A stretch of DNA of 64,000 nucleotides from contig NZ_BCXE01000023.1 of assembly GCF_001894945.1 (NCBI RefSeq), positions 62,001 through 126,000 of the forward strand. Reading direction: 5' to 3'. The notes beneath the pieces are model-generated. The model searched no databases, was not told where the DNA came from, and was given only the letters and a program-made list of their open reading frames with translations. The position numbers were made by a program, and so were the translations under genes. Positions 16,869 to 26,711 of the stretch are shown in pieces. Position 1 is the stretch's first letter. Each line of letters starts with the position of its first letter. Origin of the DNA: Rhodococcus ruber NBRC 15591 (GTDB lineage Bacteria > Actinomycetota > Actinomycetes > Mycobacteriales > Mycobacteriaceae).

Positions 16869-17710
16869 GCCCGACCGTGTTCATGGGAAAGACCTGTGTG
16901 GTCACCGGTGCCGGGTCCGGAATCGGCCGCGCACTCGCGGAGAACCTGGCCGGTCGGGGTGCGCGACTCGCTCTCTCCGACATCGACGGCAGCACTCTGG
17001 CCGAGACTGCGCGCCGATGCGAATCCCACGGTGCCTACGTGTCGACGGCACTTCTCGACGTGTCCGATCGAGACGCCGTCTCGCGGTACGCCGAGGAGGT
17101 GGTGGCGGAGTTCGGCATCGTGCACCAGGTGTACAACAACGCGGGCATCGCCTACTTCGGCAGTGTCCTGGAGTCGGACTTCGCCGACATGGAACGCGTC
17201 CTGGCGGTGGACTACTGGGGCGTCGTACACGGGACGAAGGCGTTCCTGCCGCACCTCGTCGCGTCGGGCGACGGTCACGTCGTCAACATCTCGAGCCTTT
17301 TCGGCTTGCTCTCGCTGGGCGGGCAGAGCGCGTACAACTCGGCGAAGTTCGCCGTCCGAGGGTTCACCGAAGCGCTGCGCCAGGAGATGATCGCCGAACG
17401 GCTTCCGGTCCGGGTCACGTGCGTGCATCCGGGTGGGATCAGGACTGCGGTGGCACGCAACGCGACGACGGCTCGGGGGATCGACGCGGCGTCGGTCGCG
17501 GAGATCTTCGATCGGCGGCTGGCGTTCCATTCACCGGAGATGGCGGCCCGGGCCATCGTCGCCGGGGTGCGACGTCGCAGGGCGCGCGTGGTGATCGGCT
17601 GGGAGGCGAAGGGGCTCGACATGTTTCAGCGGGTGACCGGAGCGGGGTATCAGCGGGTACTGGCCGTGACCAATCCGTTCACCGTCGCAGCGGATCGGAA
17701 CCGGAAATGA
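16865..17710 (+). CDS. Short-chain dehydrogenase/reductase (SDR)
   Basis: A 281-residue classical SDR. It has the cofactor motif TGAGSGIGRALA (residues 13-24), NNAGIAYFG, the catalytic Ser in NISSLFG and the catalytic YNSAKFAVRG (Y-x3-K). The acidic residue in ALSDIDG after strand 2 favours NAD(H) over NADP(H). It interconverts an alcohol and a ketone. Being between a P450 and a Baeyer-Villiger-type monooxygenase, it could oxidise the P450-made alcohol to the ketone that the next enzyme would use. It starts at GTG in a GTGA overlap. The substrate is inferred from order only. Confidence 0.92.
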   Translation: MSPTVFMGKTCVVTGAGSGIGRALAENLAGRGARLALSDIDGSTLAETARRCESHGAYVSTALLDVSDRDAVSRYAEEVVAEFGIVHQVYNNAGIAYFGSVLESDFADMERVLAVDYWGVVHGTKAFLPHLVASGDGHVVNISSLFGLLSLGGQSAYNSAKFAVRGFTEALRQEMIAERLPVRVTCVHPGGIRTAVARNATTARGIDAASVAEIFDRRLAFHSPEMAARAIVAGVRRRRARVVIGWEAKGLDMFQRVTGAGYQRVLAVTNPFTVAADRNRK

Positions 17711-19233
17711 CCGAGCACTTCGATGTCGTCATCGTGGGGGCCGGGCTGTCCGGTATCGGCGCCGCCTGTCGTCTCGGGCGGGAACTTCCGGACAAGACGT
17801 TCGCGATCTTCGAGGCACGCGCGTGCCTCGGTGGCACCTGGAGTCTGTTCACCTATCCGGGGGTCCGATCCGACTCCGACATGTTCACCCTGAGTTACCC
17901 GTTCAAGCCGTGGCGCGGCGCGGACGCGATCGCCGGCCGGCAGGCGATTCTGGACTATCTCGAGGAGGCCGCGGCGGAGGGCGGCATCGCCGGCAGGATC
18001 CGGTACAACAGCCGTGTCGTCGAGGCGTCGTGGGATTCGGCCCGCTCGCGGTGGAGTCTCACCGTCGAACAGCGGGTCGGCCCGGACGAGACGGCCCGCC
18101 GCACCGTGACGTGTGCGTTCCTCTACGCCTGTGCCGGGTACTACGACTACGAACGCGCGTACACCCCCGATTTCGAGGGCATCGAGTCGTTCACCGGAAC
18201 GGTGGTCCATCCGCAGTTCTGGCCCGGGGAACTGGACTACACGGGCCGACGCGTCGTGATCATCGGGAGCGGAGCCACGGCCATCACCTTGGCGCCGTCG
18301 ATGGCGGAGCGCGCCGAGCACGTGACGATGCTGCAGCGCTCACCGACGTGGGTGTTCCCGCTGCCGCGCCGGGACATCGCTGCGGACTGGGCGCGGGCGG
18401 TGCTGCCGCCGCTCGCAGCCCATCGGTTGGTGCGTGCGAAGAACATCGCCTTCACCGGCTCGCTGTACTGGTTCTGTCGACGGTATCCGCGGGCCGCACG
18501 GTCGCTGCTGACCCGTCTGGTCACCCGCTCCCTGCGGGATCGGGACACCGTCGCCGAGCACTTCACCCCCACCTATGCGCCGTGGGATCAGCGGCTGTGT
18601 GCCGTCGTGGACGAGGATTTGTTCACCGCGATCCGGCACGGCACGGTCACGATGGTGACCGACCACGTCGACCGGTTCGTCCCCGCGGGGATTCGTCTGC
18701 GGTCGGGGCGTGTCCTCGAAGCCGATATCGTCGTCACCGCAACCGGATTGCAGATGCAGGTGTTCGGCGGCATCGACTTCGTCGTGGACGGCCGGCCGGT
18801 GACGATGTCCGACGAGTTCCTCTGGCAGGGCACGATGGTGACCGGGGTGCCGAATTTCGCGGCGGGGATCGGATATGCGAATGCGTCGTGGACGTTGCGC
18901 GCGGATCTCAACGCACGCGTGATGTGCAGGGTGCTGAGCCATATCGACCGCAACGGGCAGGTGCCGGTGGTGCCGCGCCGGGAGGAGACGCTGGCGGCGC
19001 GTCCCTTCCTGGACCTGTCGTCGGGGTACATCTGCCGGTCGGTCGATCGGTTTCCGCGTCACGGAGATCGAGATCCCTGGCGGGCCAGGAACTATGTGCG
19101 CGACGCTCTCACCCTTCGGCGCACGTCGCTGCGGGGGTCACTCGTGCCGTTCGGGTCCACGGGAGCATCTCGTCGACGCGAAGACGTTCCGGGACAGAAT
19201 GTTTCGTCGTCCGCCCGGACCAGACTTGTGTAG
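17707..19233 (+). CDS. Flavin-containing (Baeyer-Villiger-type) monooxygenase
   Basis: A 508-residue class B flavoprotein monooxygenase related to EthA. FAD binding is VVIVGAGLSGIG (residues 7-18), the Baeyer-Villiger fingerprint F-x-G-x3-H-x3-W-P is present as FTGTVVHPQFWP near residue 162, and the second nucleotide site is VVIIGSGATAITLAP. These enzymes insert oxygen next to a ketone or oxidise N/S atoms using NADPH. As the last gene of the overlapping series, it would act on a ketone produced by the coupled SDR. The stop lies 28 bases before the MFS gene, where a separate promoter is possible. Confidence 0.92.
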   Translation: MTEHFDVVIVGAGLSGIGAACRLGRELPDKTFAIFEARACLGGTWSLFTYPGVRSDSDMFTLSYPFKPWRGADAIAGRQAILDYLEEAAAEGGIAGRIRYNSRVVEASWDSARSRWSLTVEQRVGPDETARRTVTCAFLYACAGYYDYERAYTPDFEGIESFTGTVVHPQFWPGELDYTGRRVVIIGSGATAITLAPSMAERAEHVTMLQRSPTWVFPLPRRDIAADWARAVLPPLAAHRLVRAKNIAFTGSLYWFCRRYPRAARSLLTRLVTRSLRDRDTVAEHFTPTYAPWDQRLCAVVDEDLFTAIRHGTVTMVTDHVDRFVPAGIRLRSGRVLEADIVVTATGLQMQVFGGIDFVVDGRPVTMSDEFLWQGTMVTGVPNFAAGIGYANASWTLRADLNARVMCRVLSHIDRNGQVPVVPRREETLAARPFLDLSSGYICRSVDRFPRHGDRDPWRARNYVRDALTLRRTSLRGSLVPFGSTGASRRREDVPGQNVSSSARTRLV

Positions 19234-19255
19234 ACCATAGTCAGCCGTTTAGAGT
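19226..19255 (+). promoter_or_regulatory. Candidate promoter for a leaderless MFS transcript
   Basis: TTGTGT (19226-19231) and TAGAGT (19250-19255) are 18 bases apart and the -10 ends 6 bases before the ATG. Transcription would begin at or next to the start codon. No ribosome binding site precedes that ATG. This suggests the exporter can be expressed separately from the cluster. Confidence 0.45.
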
Positions 19256-19261
19256 CGGGCC

Positions 19262-20695
19262 ATGGTCGAATCAAGTCGGACGATGGTCGGCGAGCAGACG
19301 GGTGACGCCCCGGTTCGGGACCGGTCCAATCTCATGTTGCTCGTACTGTGCTCGGCGGCGTTCATGGCGATGCTCGACGTGTTCGTCGTCAGCGTCGCCT
19401 TCGCCGCGATCGGGGAGGGGTATCCCGGATCGTCCCTGGCGGACCTGAGCTGGGTCCTGAATGCGTACACCATTGTGTATGCGGCCCTGCTCATTCCGGC
19501 CGGCCGGCTGGCCGACCGCTACGGTCGCAGAGCGGGGTTCGTCGTCGGGCTCGTGGTGTTCACGGTCGCGAGTCTGGCGTGCGCGCTCGGTCCGACGCTC
19601 TGGTGGCTCGTCGGATTCCGGGTCCTGCAGGCGGTCGGGGCGGCGGCCCTGACTCCCACGAGCCTGGGTCTGCTGCTGACGGCACTGCCGCCCGAGCGGC
19701 GCGCCACTGCGGTGAAGATCTGGGCCACGTCGACCTCCCTGGCCGCGGCGGTCGGGCCGGTGATCGGCGGGGCGCTCGTGAAGGTGTCCTGGCAGTGGGT
19801 GTTCCTGATCAACGTGCCGGTCGGCATCGCGGCGGTGGTGGGGGCCGTCGTGCTGCTGCCCGAGACGAAGGACGCCACCGTGACGCGGATTCCCGACGTC
19901 CTCGGCGCGGCGGTGCTCGCGGTGGCCCTGGGCTCGCTCGCCCTCGCGCTGGTGAAGGGGCAGGAGTGGGGCTGGTCGGGAACCGGCACCCTGACTGCCT
20001 TCGCGGTCGCCGTCGTCGGGCTCGCCGCAGTGGCCGTCCGGATGCGACGGCACCCGGCGCCGGTCGTGGATCCCGCGCTGCTGCGGGTGCGGTCCTTCTT
20101 CTGGTCGAACGTCACCGCCCTGCTGTTCTGCACGGCCTTCGGCGCGGTACTGCTGAGCGTGATCCTCCGCCTGCAGACGGGTGCGCACTACAGCGCCCTG
20201 GTCACGGGTCTGGCGGTGGCACCCAGCCCGCTGATGGTGCCGATCTTCGCGGCGGTGAGCCAGCGCCTGTCGAATCGTCTCGCGCCGTCCACCCTCGTTG
20301 CGATCGGCAACGTGCTCGTCGGCGTGGGCGTGATCATGCTGGCCGTCAGCGCCACCGAGGAGGTGAACTACGCCACGCAGGTGCTGCCGGGCTGGCTCCT
20401 CGTCGGTGTGGGCGTCGGGTTCTCGCTGCCCAACCTCCTGGCCAAGGCCACGGTCGATCTGCCGCCCGCACGAGTGTCCACGGGCAGTGCGGTGGTCAAC
20501 ACCAGCCGTCAGATGGGGTACGTGCTGGGCGTGTCCATGCTGGTCGCCATTCTCGGCGAGTTCGGTTCCGCCGACGCCGAGACGCTGGCGGTGTTCACGT
20601 ACGCATGGTGGGCGATCGCAGTGGTCGCGCTCGCGAGTGCCGCCACCGCGATGGGGATGAGGTCGCGCCGAGCGTCCGGCGAGGCGCTCCGGTAG
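19262..20695 (+). CDS. MFS drug/metabolite exporter (DHA2, EmrB/QacA type)
   Basis: A 477-residue permease with about 14 predicted helices. DHA2 signatures are visible: LDVFVVSVAFAAI in helix 1, the motif A region GRLADRYGRRAGFVVG between helices 2 and 3, and motif C-like GPVIGGALVKVSWQWVFLINVP. Proton-driven exporters of this type remove drugs and secondary metabolites. It follows the biosynthetic operon on the same strand and may export or confer resistance to its product. Its own leaderless-type promoter and absence of a ribosome site suggest independent control. A strong hairpin downstream marks the end of the transcript. Confidence 0.92.
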   Translation: MVESSRTMVGEQTGDAPVRDRSNLMLLVLCSAAFMAMLDVFVVSVAFAAIGEGYPGSSLADLSWVLNAYTIVYAALLIPAGRLADRYGRRAGFVVGLVVFTVASLACALGPTLWWLVGFRVLQAVGAAALTPTSLGLLLTALPPERRATAVKIWATSTSLAAAVGPVIGGALVKVSWQWVFLINVPVGIAAVVGAVVLLPETKDATVTRIPDVLGAAVLAVALGSLALALVKGQEWGWSGTGTLTAFAVAVVGLAAVAVRMRRHPAPVVDPALLRVRSFFWSNVTALLFCTAFGAVLLSVILRLQTGAHYSALVTGLAVAPSPLMVPIFAAVSQRLSNRLAPSTLVAIGNVLVGVGVIMLAVSATEEVNYATQVLPGWLLVGVGVGFSLPNLLAKATVDLPPARVSTGSAVVNTSRQMGYVLGVSMLVAILGEFGSADAETLAVFTYAWWAIAVVALASAATAMGMRSRRASGEALR

Positions 20696-20702
20696 CGGCA
20701 GC

Positions 20703-20721
20703 CCGGCGGCGGACCCGCCGG
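20703..20721 (+). terminator. Short GC-rich hairpin after the MFS exporter
   Basis: CCGGCGG (20703-20709) pairs perfectly with CCGCCGG (20715-20721) across a 5-base loop, 8 bases after the exporter stop. No T-run follows, as is usual for actinobacteria. Confidence 0.35.
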
Positions 20722-20730
20722 TCGCGTCGT

Positions 20731-20764
20731 GCGCCGCGGCATCGGATCCTCGATGCCGCGGCGC
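20731..20764 (+). terminator. Strong 14-bp hairpin, probable terminator
   Basis: A perfect 14-bp stem, GCGCCGCGGCATCG (20731-20744) with its complement at 20751-20764, closes a 6-base loop (GATCCT). It lies between two same-strand MFS genes and before the candidate start of the second transcript. The stem is long enough to terminate without a T-tract. It separates the biosynthetic region from the following genes. Confidence 0.6.
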
Positions 20765-20861
20765 CCGTCGCGCTCGGTTCGGGACGGCGCCCCCGCCGGA
20801 AAATCGCTCGTGCCGACCCCCGGGCTCCTGCTAGCGTCGCGGCACCCCCGCCTCCGAGTGA

Positions 20862-22127
20862 ATGCCGATCGACGTGACCGCCCTCGACCTGACCACCCGC
20901 CGCTTCGCGCCCCTGACCCTGCTCGGCGTCGCCACCCTGCTGTCCGCCACCGGCAACGGCATCGTGGTCGTCGCACTGCCGTGGCTGGTGCTCGAACAGA
21001 CCGGCCGGGCCACCGACGCGGCGATCGTCGCGGGTGCAGCCACCGTGCCGCTGCTGCTGGCGAGCCTGCTCACCGGGACCGTCGTCGACCGGTTCGGGCG
21101 CCGGCGCACCGCCCTGGTCTCCGATGCGCTCTCGGCGCTGTCGGTCGCGGCCATCCCGGTCCTCGCCGCGACCGTCGGACTCTCGGTGCCCCTGCTGGCC
21201 GCGCTCGCGGCCCTCGGCGCCGTCTTCGACCCGGCGGGCATCTCGGCGCGCGAATCGATGCTGCCGGCGGCGACCCGCGCCGCAGGGTGGTCACTGGACC
21301 GCGCCAACAGCCTCTACGAGGCGAACTACAACCTCGCCTACCTGATCGGCCCGGGTGTCGGCGGCGTCCTCATCGCCGCCGTCGGCCCCGAGAACACCCT
21401 GTGGGTGACGTCGGCGTGCTTCGTGCTCTCCCTCGTGACCGTCGCCTTCCTCCGGCTCGAGCACGCCGGCCGGCCCGACCGGTCCACCCGCCCGGCTTCG
21501 CTGTGGGCCGGCACCCTCGAGGGGCTGCGGTTCGTGTGGCGAGACCGGTTGCTGCGCACGCTCGCACTGGTCGACATGATCGTCGTGGCGTTGTTCCTGC
21601 CGATCGAGTCGGTGCTGCTTCCGACCTACTTCACCGGGATGGACGCGCCGGCCCGGCTCGGCTGGGTGATGATGTCGCTGAGTGTCGGTGGTCTGGTGGG
21701 TGCCCTGGCTTACGGCGCCTTCGCGTCGCGTCTGCGGCGCCGCACCCTGATGCTCGTCGCGGTCACGGTGCTGGGTGCGGCGACGATCGGCATGGCGTTC
21801 CTGCCGCCGCTGGGGGTCCTCGTGCTGCTGGGCATCCTCATCGGCCTGGCGTACGGTCCGGTGGGGCCGATCGCGAACTGGGCCATGCAGACCCGCAGCC
21901 CGGAGCACATGCGGGGCCGCGTCGTCGGTGTGATGACCTCGACCGCGTACGCGGCGGGCCCGGCCGGGATCCTGGTCGCCGGGCCCCTGATCGACGCGAC
22001 GGGTGTGCGCACGACGTTCTTCGCGCTGGCCCTGCCGATGGTCGGTGTCGCGGCGGTGTGCTTCGCGCTGCCCGTCCTGCGGGAACTCGATCCCGTCCCG
22101 GAGTCCCGTTCGTCCTATCGTCCGTAG
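20862..22127 (+). CDS. MFS transporter (DHA1/enterobactin-exporter-like)
   Basis: A 421-residue, about 12-helix MFS protein: [27 protein letters not shown] in helix 1 (given as the hydrophobic run at residues 17-43), motif [21 protein letters not shown], and [19 protein letters not shown]. It resembles macrolide- and siderophore-efflux MFS proteins. An extended -10 (TGCTAGCGT, ending at 20837) lies 24 bases before the ATG. The 3' end overlaps the convergent HyuA-HyuB gene by 13 bases. No neighbouring gene reveals its substrate. Confidence 0.9.
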   Translation: MPIDVTALDLTTRRFAPLTLLGVATLLSATGNGIVVVALPWLVLEQTGRATDAAIVAGAATVPLLLASLLTGTVVDRFGRRRTALVSDALSALSVAAIPVLAATVGLSVPLLAALAALGAVFDPAGISARESMLPAATRAAGWSLDRANSLYEANYNLAYLIGPGVGGVLIAAVGPENTLWVTSACFVLSLVTVAFLRLEHAGRPDRSTRPASLWAGTLEGLRFVWRDRLLRTLALVDMIVVALFLPIESVLLPTYFTGMDAPARLGWVMMSLSVGGLVGALAYGAFASRLRRRTLMLVAVTVLGAATIGMAFLPPLGVLVLLGILIGLAYGPVGPIANWAMQTRSPEHMRGRVVGVMTSTAYAAGPAGILVAGPLIDATGVRTTFFALALPMVGVAAVCFALPVLRELDPVPESRSSYRP

Positions 22128-25100
22128 CCGCCACCGCCCGGGGTCTCGACCACGAGCACGTCACCGGCCCCGACCTCGACGGAGTCGCAGCCGGCCATGC
22201 GGGTGACGGTGCCTTCGGCGCGTTCGATGCGGTTGCCGCCCAGGGCGCCCGGCTCGCCACCGGCCATCCCGTACGGCGGCACGCGCCGGTGTCCGGACAG
22301 CGTGCTGACGGTCATCGGCTCGAGGAACCGGAGCCGTCGCACGGCGCCGTCGCCGCCGCGCCACCGGCCGCCGCCACCGCTGCCGTGACGAATCGTGAAC
22401 GCCTCCAGCAACACCGGCAGGCGCCACTCCAGTACCTCAGGATCGGTCAGACGCGAGTTGGTCATGTGTGTCTGCACCACCGATGTCCCGTCGAAGCCCT
22501 CGCCCGCACCCGACCCGGAGCCGAGCGTCTCGTAGTACTGGTACCGCTCGTTGCCGAAGGTGACGTTGTTCATGGTCCCGGCACCCTCGGCCTGCACCCG
22601 CAGCGCCGCGTAGAGCGCGCCGGTGACGGCCTGCGACGTCTCGACGTTGCCGGCGACGACCGCGGCGGGGAATTCGGGGGCGAGCATCGACCCGTCGGGG
22701 ACGACGATGTGCAGCGGACGCAGACAACCGTCGTTGAGGGGGATGTCGTCGGCGACGAGCGTGCGGAAGACGTACAGCGTCGCGGCCCGCGCGACCGAGG
22801 CCGGCGCGTTGAAGTTCGACGCGAGTTGCGGTGACGTGCCGGTGAAGTCGATCGTCGCCGAGCGTGCCTGCCGGTCGACGGTGATCCGGACCGCGATCAC
22901 CGCACCGGAGTCCATCTCGTAGCGGTACTCGCCGTCGTGGAGACGGTCGACGACACGGCGCACTTCCTCCTCGGCGTTGTCCTGCACGTGCCGCATGTAG
23001 GCCTCGACGACGTCGAGACCGAAGTGGTCGATCATCCGGCCCACCTCGACCACGCCGCGCGCGTTGGCCGCGACCTGGGCGCGCAGGTCCGCGAGGTTGG
23101 TGTCGGGGTTCCGGGACGGGTACGGGCCGCCGCTGAGCAGCGCACGGGTCTCGGCCTCCCGGAAGGCTCCGTTCTCGACGAGCAGCCAGTTGTCGAACAG
23201 GATGCCCTCCTCGCGGATGTCGCGGCTGGCGGCGGGCATGGAACCCGGTGTGGTTCCGCCTATTTCGGCGTGGTGACCGCGGGAGGCGACGAAGAAGAGG
23301 ATGTGCTCGCCGGACCCGTCGAACACGGGCGTGATCACCGTGACGTCCGGCAGGTGGGTACCGCCGTGATACGGGTCGTTGACCGCGTACACGTCCCCGG
23401 GTTTCATCGACCCGTGCCGGCGGCGCACCACTTCCTGCACGCTCGTGCCCATCGAGCCGAGATGGACGGGGATGTGCGGCGCGTTCGCGATCAGGTTTCC
23501 GTCCGGATCGAACAGCGCGCACGAGAAGTCCAGACGCTCCTTGATGTTCACGGACTGCGCGGTGGACTCGAGAGTCGTGCCCATCTGCTCGGCGATCGAC
23601 ATGAACAGGTTGTTGAAGATCTCGAGCATGACCGGATCGGCGTGGGTGCCCACCTCCGCGCCGTCGTGGGCGCGCACCCGGGCCAGCACGAGATGACCCT
23701 GTTCCGACATCGCCGCCTCCCAGCCGGCCTCGACGACGGTGGTCGAGTTGTCCTCCGCGACGATGGCCGGGCCGGCCACGGAGTCGCCGGGGGCGAGGTG
23801 CTCGCGACGGTACAGCGGTGCCTCGCGCCACGACCCGTCGACGAACATCCGGACGGTGTCGGGGGACGGGCGGGTGGACCCGGTCGCGTCGCTGTCGGCG
23901 CGACCGAGCCCGGACAGATCGGGCCGGCGCGTGGCCCCGACGGCCTCGACCGCGACGGCATCGACGATCAGCGGCCGGTCCATGAGGAACGAGTAGGTGC
24001 GCCGGTGCACGGCTTCGAACTCCGCGGTCATCGTCGCCGGGTCGGCGAGCGCGACGGGCACGGAGGTGTCGGTGCCGTCGTAGCGCAGGTGTGCCCGGAC
24101 GGTCACGTCGATGCGCTCGGTGGGCACGTCCTCGTCGAGCAGTTCCGTGCGCGCCGCGGCCTCGAGTTCGGCGGCGACGTCGCGCAGCCGGGGCATCGCC
24201 TCGTCGTCCAGTTCGACGACGACGGACTGCTCGCGCATCGCGGTGGTGTCCGCGAGACCCATGCCCAGCGCGGACAGGACACCGGCCAGCGGCGGCACGA
24301 GGACGGTCCGGATGCCGAGCGCGTCGGCGACCGCGCAGGCGTGCTGTCCGCCGGCCCCGCCGAAGGTCGTCAAGGCGTACTCGGTGACGTCGTGGCCCTT
24401 CTGCACCGAGATGCGCTTGACGGCGTTGGCCATGTTCGCGACCGCGATCTGCAGGAAGCCCGCGGCGACCTCCTCGGGGCTGCGGTCGTCGCCGGTCGTC
24501 TCCCGGATCTCGGCCGCGAGCGCGGTGAACCGGGCCCGCACCGTCTGCTCGTCCAGCGGTTCGTCGCCGCCGGGACCGAACACGTGCGGGAAGTGGGCGG
24601 GCTGCACGCGCCCGAGCATGACGTTGGCGTCGGTGACGGTGAGGGGGCCGCCGCCCCGGTAGCAGGCCGGACCCGGGTCGGCGCCGGCGGAGTCGGGCCC
24701 CACCCGGTACCGGCTGCCGTCGAAGTGCAGAATCGATCCTCCGCCGGCGGCCACGGTGTGGATGTCCATCATGGGGGCCCGCAACCGCACCCCGGCGACG
24801 ACGGTGTGGAAGACGCGCTCGTATTCGCCGGCGAAGTGCGACACGTCCGTCGACGTGCCACCCATGTCGAACCCGATCACCTTGTCGAACCCGGCCAGGG
24901 CCGACATCCGGCTCATGCCGACGATGCCTCCCGCCGGCCCGGAGAGGATCGCGTCCTTGCCGCGGAAGTGCATCGCCTCGGTGAGCCCGCCGTTGGACTG
25001 CATGAACATCAGCCGGACACCCGGCAGCTGGTCGGCCACGCGATCGACGTAGTGGCGGAGCACGGGGGACAGGTACGCGTCGACGACGGTGGTGTCGCCG

Positions 25101-25750
25101 CGTGGCACGAGCTTCATCAGCGGGCTCGCGTCCGCGGACAGGGAGATCTGGCCGAAGCCGAGGCGCTCGGCGAGGTCGCCGACGGCGTGCTCGTGCTGCG
25201 GGTACAGGTGGCTGTGCATGCACACCACGGCGACGGAGTCGATCCCGTCGTCGCGCACCTGCCTCAGATCGCGCTCGAGCCGGTCCAGGTCCGGGGCCCG
25301 CAGCACCGTGCCGTCGGCTCGGATGCGTTCGTCGACCTCGATCACCCGCTCGTAGAGCAGCTCGGGCAGCACGATGTTGCGGTCGAAGATCCGCGGCCGG
25401 TTCTGGTAGCCGATGCGCAGCGCGTCTCGGAAACCTGAGGTGATCACCAGCACGGTCCGGTCGCCCGTGCGCTCGAGCAGCGCGTTCGTCGCGACGGTGG
25501 TGCCCATGCGCACCTGCTCGACGAGGCCGGGGGTGACGGGGTCGCCGGCCGGTACCCCGAGCAGTTCCCGGATCCCGGCCACGGCCGCGTCCCGGTATCG
25601 GGACGGGTTCTCCGACAGCAGCTTGTGGGTCACCAGGGTGCCGTCGGGCCGGCGGGCGACCACATCGGTGAAGGTGCCGCCGCGGTCCACCCAGAACTCC
25701 CAGCGCCCGGGTGCCCGGTCTCGTCCGCTCGTCTGCTCCGCTGTCGCCAT
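22115..25750 (-). CDS. Fused HyuA-HyuB hydantoinase/5-oxoprolinase
   Basis: A 1211-residue ATP-dependent cyclic amidohydrolase. The HyuA half (about 1-690) starts with [16 protein letters not shown] at 23-38 and has the ATPase motif [14 protein letters not shown] near 295. The HyuB half (about 705-1211) has [14 protein letters not shown], the glycine-rich [13 protein letters not shown] and ends TPGGGGYGR. Eukaryotic and some bacterial 5-oxoprolinases have the same single-chain order; many bacteria split the two. It probably opens 5-oxoproline or a hydantoin. A TAACCT hexamer (25757-25762) six bases upstream of the ATG suggests a leaderless transcript. Its substrate cannot be chosen from sequence alone. 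Confidence 0.93.
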   Translation of the reverse strand: MATAEQTSGRDRAPGRWEFWVDRGGTFTDVVARRPDGTLVTHKLLSENPSRYRDAAVAGIRELLGVPAGDPVTPGLVEQVRMGTTVATNALLERTGDRTVLVITSGFRDALRIGYQNRPRIFDRNIVLPELLYERVIEVDERIRADGTVLRAPDLDRLERDLRQVRDDGIDSVAVVCMHSHLYPQHEHAVGDLAERLGFGQISLSADASPLMKLVPRGDTTVVDAYLSPVLRHYVDRVADQLPGVRLMFMQSNGGLTEAMHFRGKDAILSGPAGGIVGMSRMSALAGFDKVIGFDMGGTSTDVSHFAGEYERVFHTVVAGVRLRAPMMDIHTVAAGGGSILHFDGSRYRVGPDSAGADPGPACYRGGGPLTVTDANVMLGRVQPAHFPHVFGPGGDEPLDEQTVRARFTALAAEIRETTGDDRSPEEVAAGFLQIAVANMANAVKRISVQKGHDVTEYALTTFGGAGGQHACAVADALGIRTVLVPPLAGVLSALGMGLADTTAMREQSVVVELDDEAMPRLRDVAAELEAAARTELLDEDVPTERIDVTVRAHLRYDGTDTSVPVALADPATMTAEFEAVHRRTYSFLMDRPLIVDAVAVEAVGATRRPDLSGLGRADSDATGSTRPSPDTVRMFVDGSWREAPLYRREHLAPGDSVAGPAIVAEDNSTTVVEAGWEAAMSEQGHLVLARVRAHDGAEVGTHADPVMLEIFNNLFMSIAEQMGTTLESTAQSVNIKERLDFSCALFDPDGNLIANAPHIPVHLGSMGTSVQEVVRRRHGSMKPGDVYAVNDPYHGGTHLPDVTVITPVFDGSGEHILFFVASRGHHAEIGGTTPGSMPAASRDIREEGILFDNWLLVENGAFREAETRALLSGGPYPSRNPDTNLADLRAQVAANARGVVEVGRMIDHFGLDVVEAYMRHVQDNAEEEVRRVVDRLHDGEYRYEMDSGAVIAVRITVDRQARSATIDFTGTSPQLASNFNAPASVARAATLYVFRTLVADDIPLNDGCLRPLHIVVPDGSMLAPEFPAAVVAGNVETSQAVTGALYAALRVQAEGAGTMNNVTFGNERYQYYETLGSGSGAGEGFDGTSVVQTHMTNSRLTDPEVLEWRLPVLLEAFTIRHGSGGGGRWRGGDGAVRRLRFLEPMTVSTLSGHRRVPPYGMAGGEPGALGGNRIERAEGTVTRMAGCDSVEVGAGDVLVVETPGGGGYGR

Positions 25751-25796
25751 GCCAGCAGGTTAGTCACCGCGGACGGGACGGACGGGACCGCGGGAC

Positions 25797-26711
25797 TCAG
25801 GCGGTGACGGCGCCGGCCGTCTCCGGGGCCGGCGCGACCTCCCCGCGTCCGATGCCGCGTCGGGTGCGGGCCGCGCCGATCCCGCGGCACGCCAGGTAGA
25901 TGACGAATGCGATGGCGGTGATGAACGCCGAGACCGGAACCCCGGGGGCGAGGGCGAGCAGGATGCCACCGACCGCGGAGACCTCCGCGAAGAGCACGGA
26001 CAGCACCGTCGCGGCCAGCGGGCCGCTCGCCACGCGGGCGGCTGCGGCGGCCGGGGTGATGAGCAGCGCCATCACCAGCAGCGCCCCGACGATCTGCACG
26101 CCCAAGGCGGCGGTGATTCCGACCAGGACGGCGAAGACGATGGACAGCGCCCGCACCGGCACTCCACGTGCCGCGGCGACCTCGGGGTCGGTGCTGGCGA
26201 ACAGCAGCGGCCGGTAGATGACCAGCATGGTGCCGATGACGCCGACGGCGCACGCGGCGAGCAACGCGATGCCGGTGCCGCCCGGCGCGACGATCTGGCC
26301 GGTGAGGAGGGAGAACGCGGCGCCGGTGCGGCCGTCGTAGGCCCACAGCAGCAGCACGGCCAGCCCGAGCCCGAACGCCATGACGACACCGATGACAGAG
26401 TCGCGTTCGCGGGCTCGGGTGCCGAGGACGCCGAAGAGGACGGCCGCCACCACAGCACCCGCCACGGCACCGAGCCCGACGGAGACGCCGACGATCAGGG
26501 CCGCGGCGGCACCGGTGAGGGAGAGTTCGGAGGTGCCGTGCACGGAGAACGCCATCTGCCGGCTGATCACCAGGGGGCCGATCACGCCGGCGAGCAGGCC
26601 GAGGATCGCGCCGGCGAGCAGCGCCTGCTGCACGAAGTCGTACTGGAGCAGGTCGACGGTGGCCTGCACGTCGAACATCCGGCCCATCGCGTCGGTGAAC
26701 TTGCTGCTCAA
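25797..26711 (-). CDS. znuB: Zinc ABC transporter permease (ZnuB/TroC type)
   Basis: A 304-residue ABC-3 family permease with about 8-9 helices. It starts LLQYDFVQQALLAGAILGLL, then has the GPLVISRQMAFSVHGTSE loop typical of zinc/manganese importers, and GALLVMALLITPAAAA near 225. The likely start is TTG at 26711, in a TTGA overlap with the ATPase stop; an in-frame ATG at 26687 is the alternative. It forms the membrane channel with the ATPase and the binding protein encoded just upstream. Metal preference for zinc rests on the His-rich binding protein. Confidence 0.9.
   Translation of the reverse strand: MSSKFTDAMGRMFDVQATVDLLQYDFVQQALLAGAILGLLAGVIGPLVISRQMAFSVHGTSELSLTGAAAALIVGVSVGLGAVAGAVVAAVLFGVLGTRARERDSVIGVVMAFGLGLAVLLLWAYDGRTGAAFSLLTGQIVAPGGTGIALLAACAVGVIGTMLVIYRPLLFASTDPEVAAARGVPVRALSIVFAVLVGITAALGVQIVGALLVMALLITPAAAAARVASGPLAATVLSVLFAEVSAVGGILLALAPGVPVSAFITAIAFVIYLACRGIGAARTRRGIGRGEVAPAPETAGAVTA

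Noticed and set aside
22937-25438. 833-codon plus-strand frame inside the HyuA-HyuB gene
   Set aside because: Composition is low-complexity His/Val/Gly without motifs; the minus-strand gene has clear HyuA and HyuB signatures throughout.
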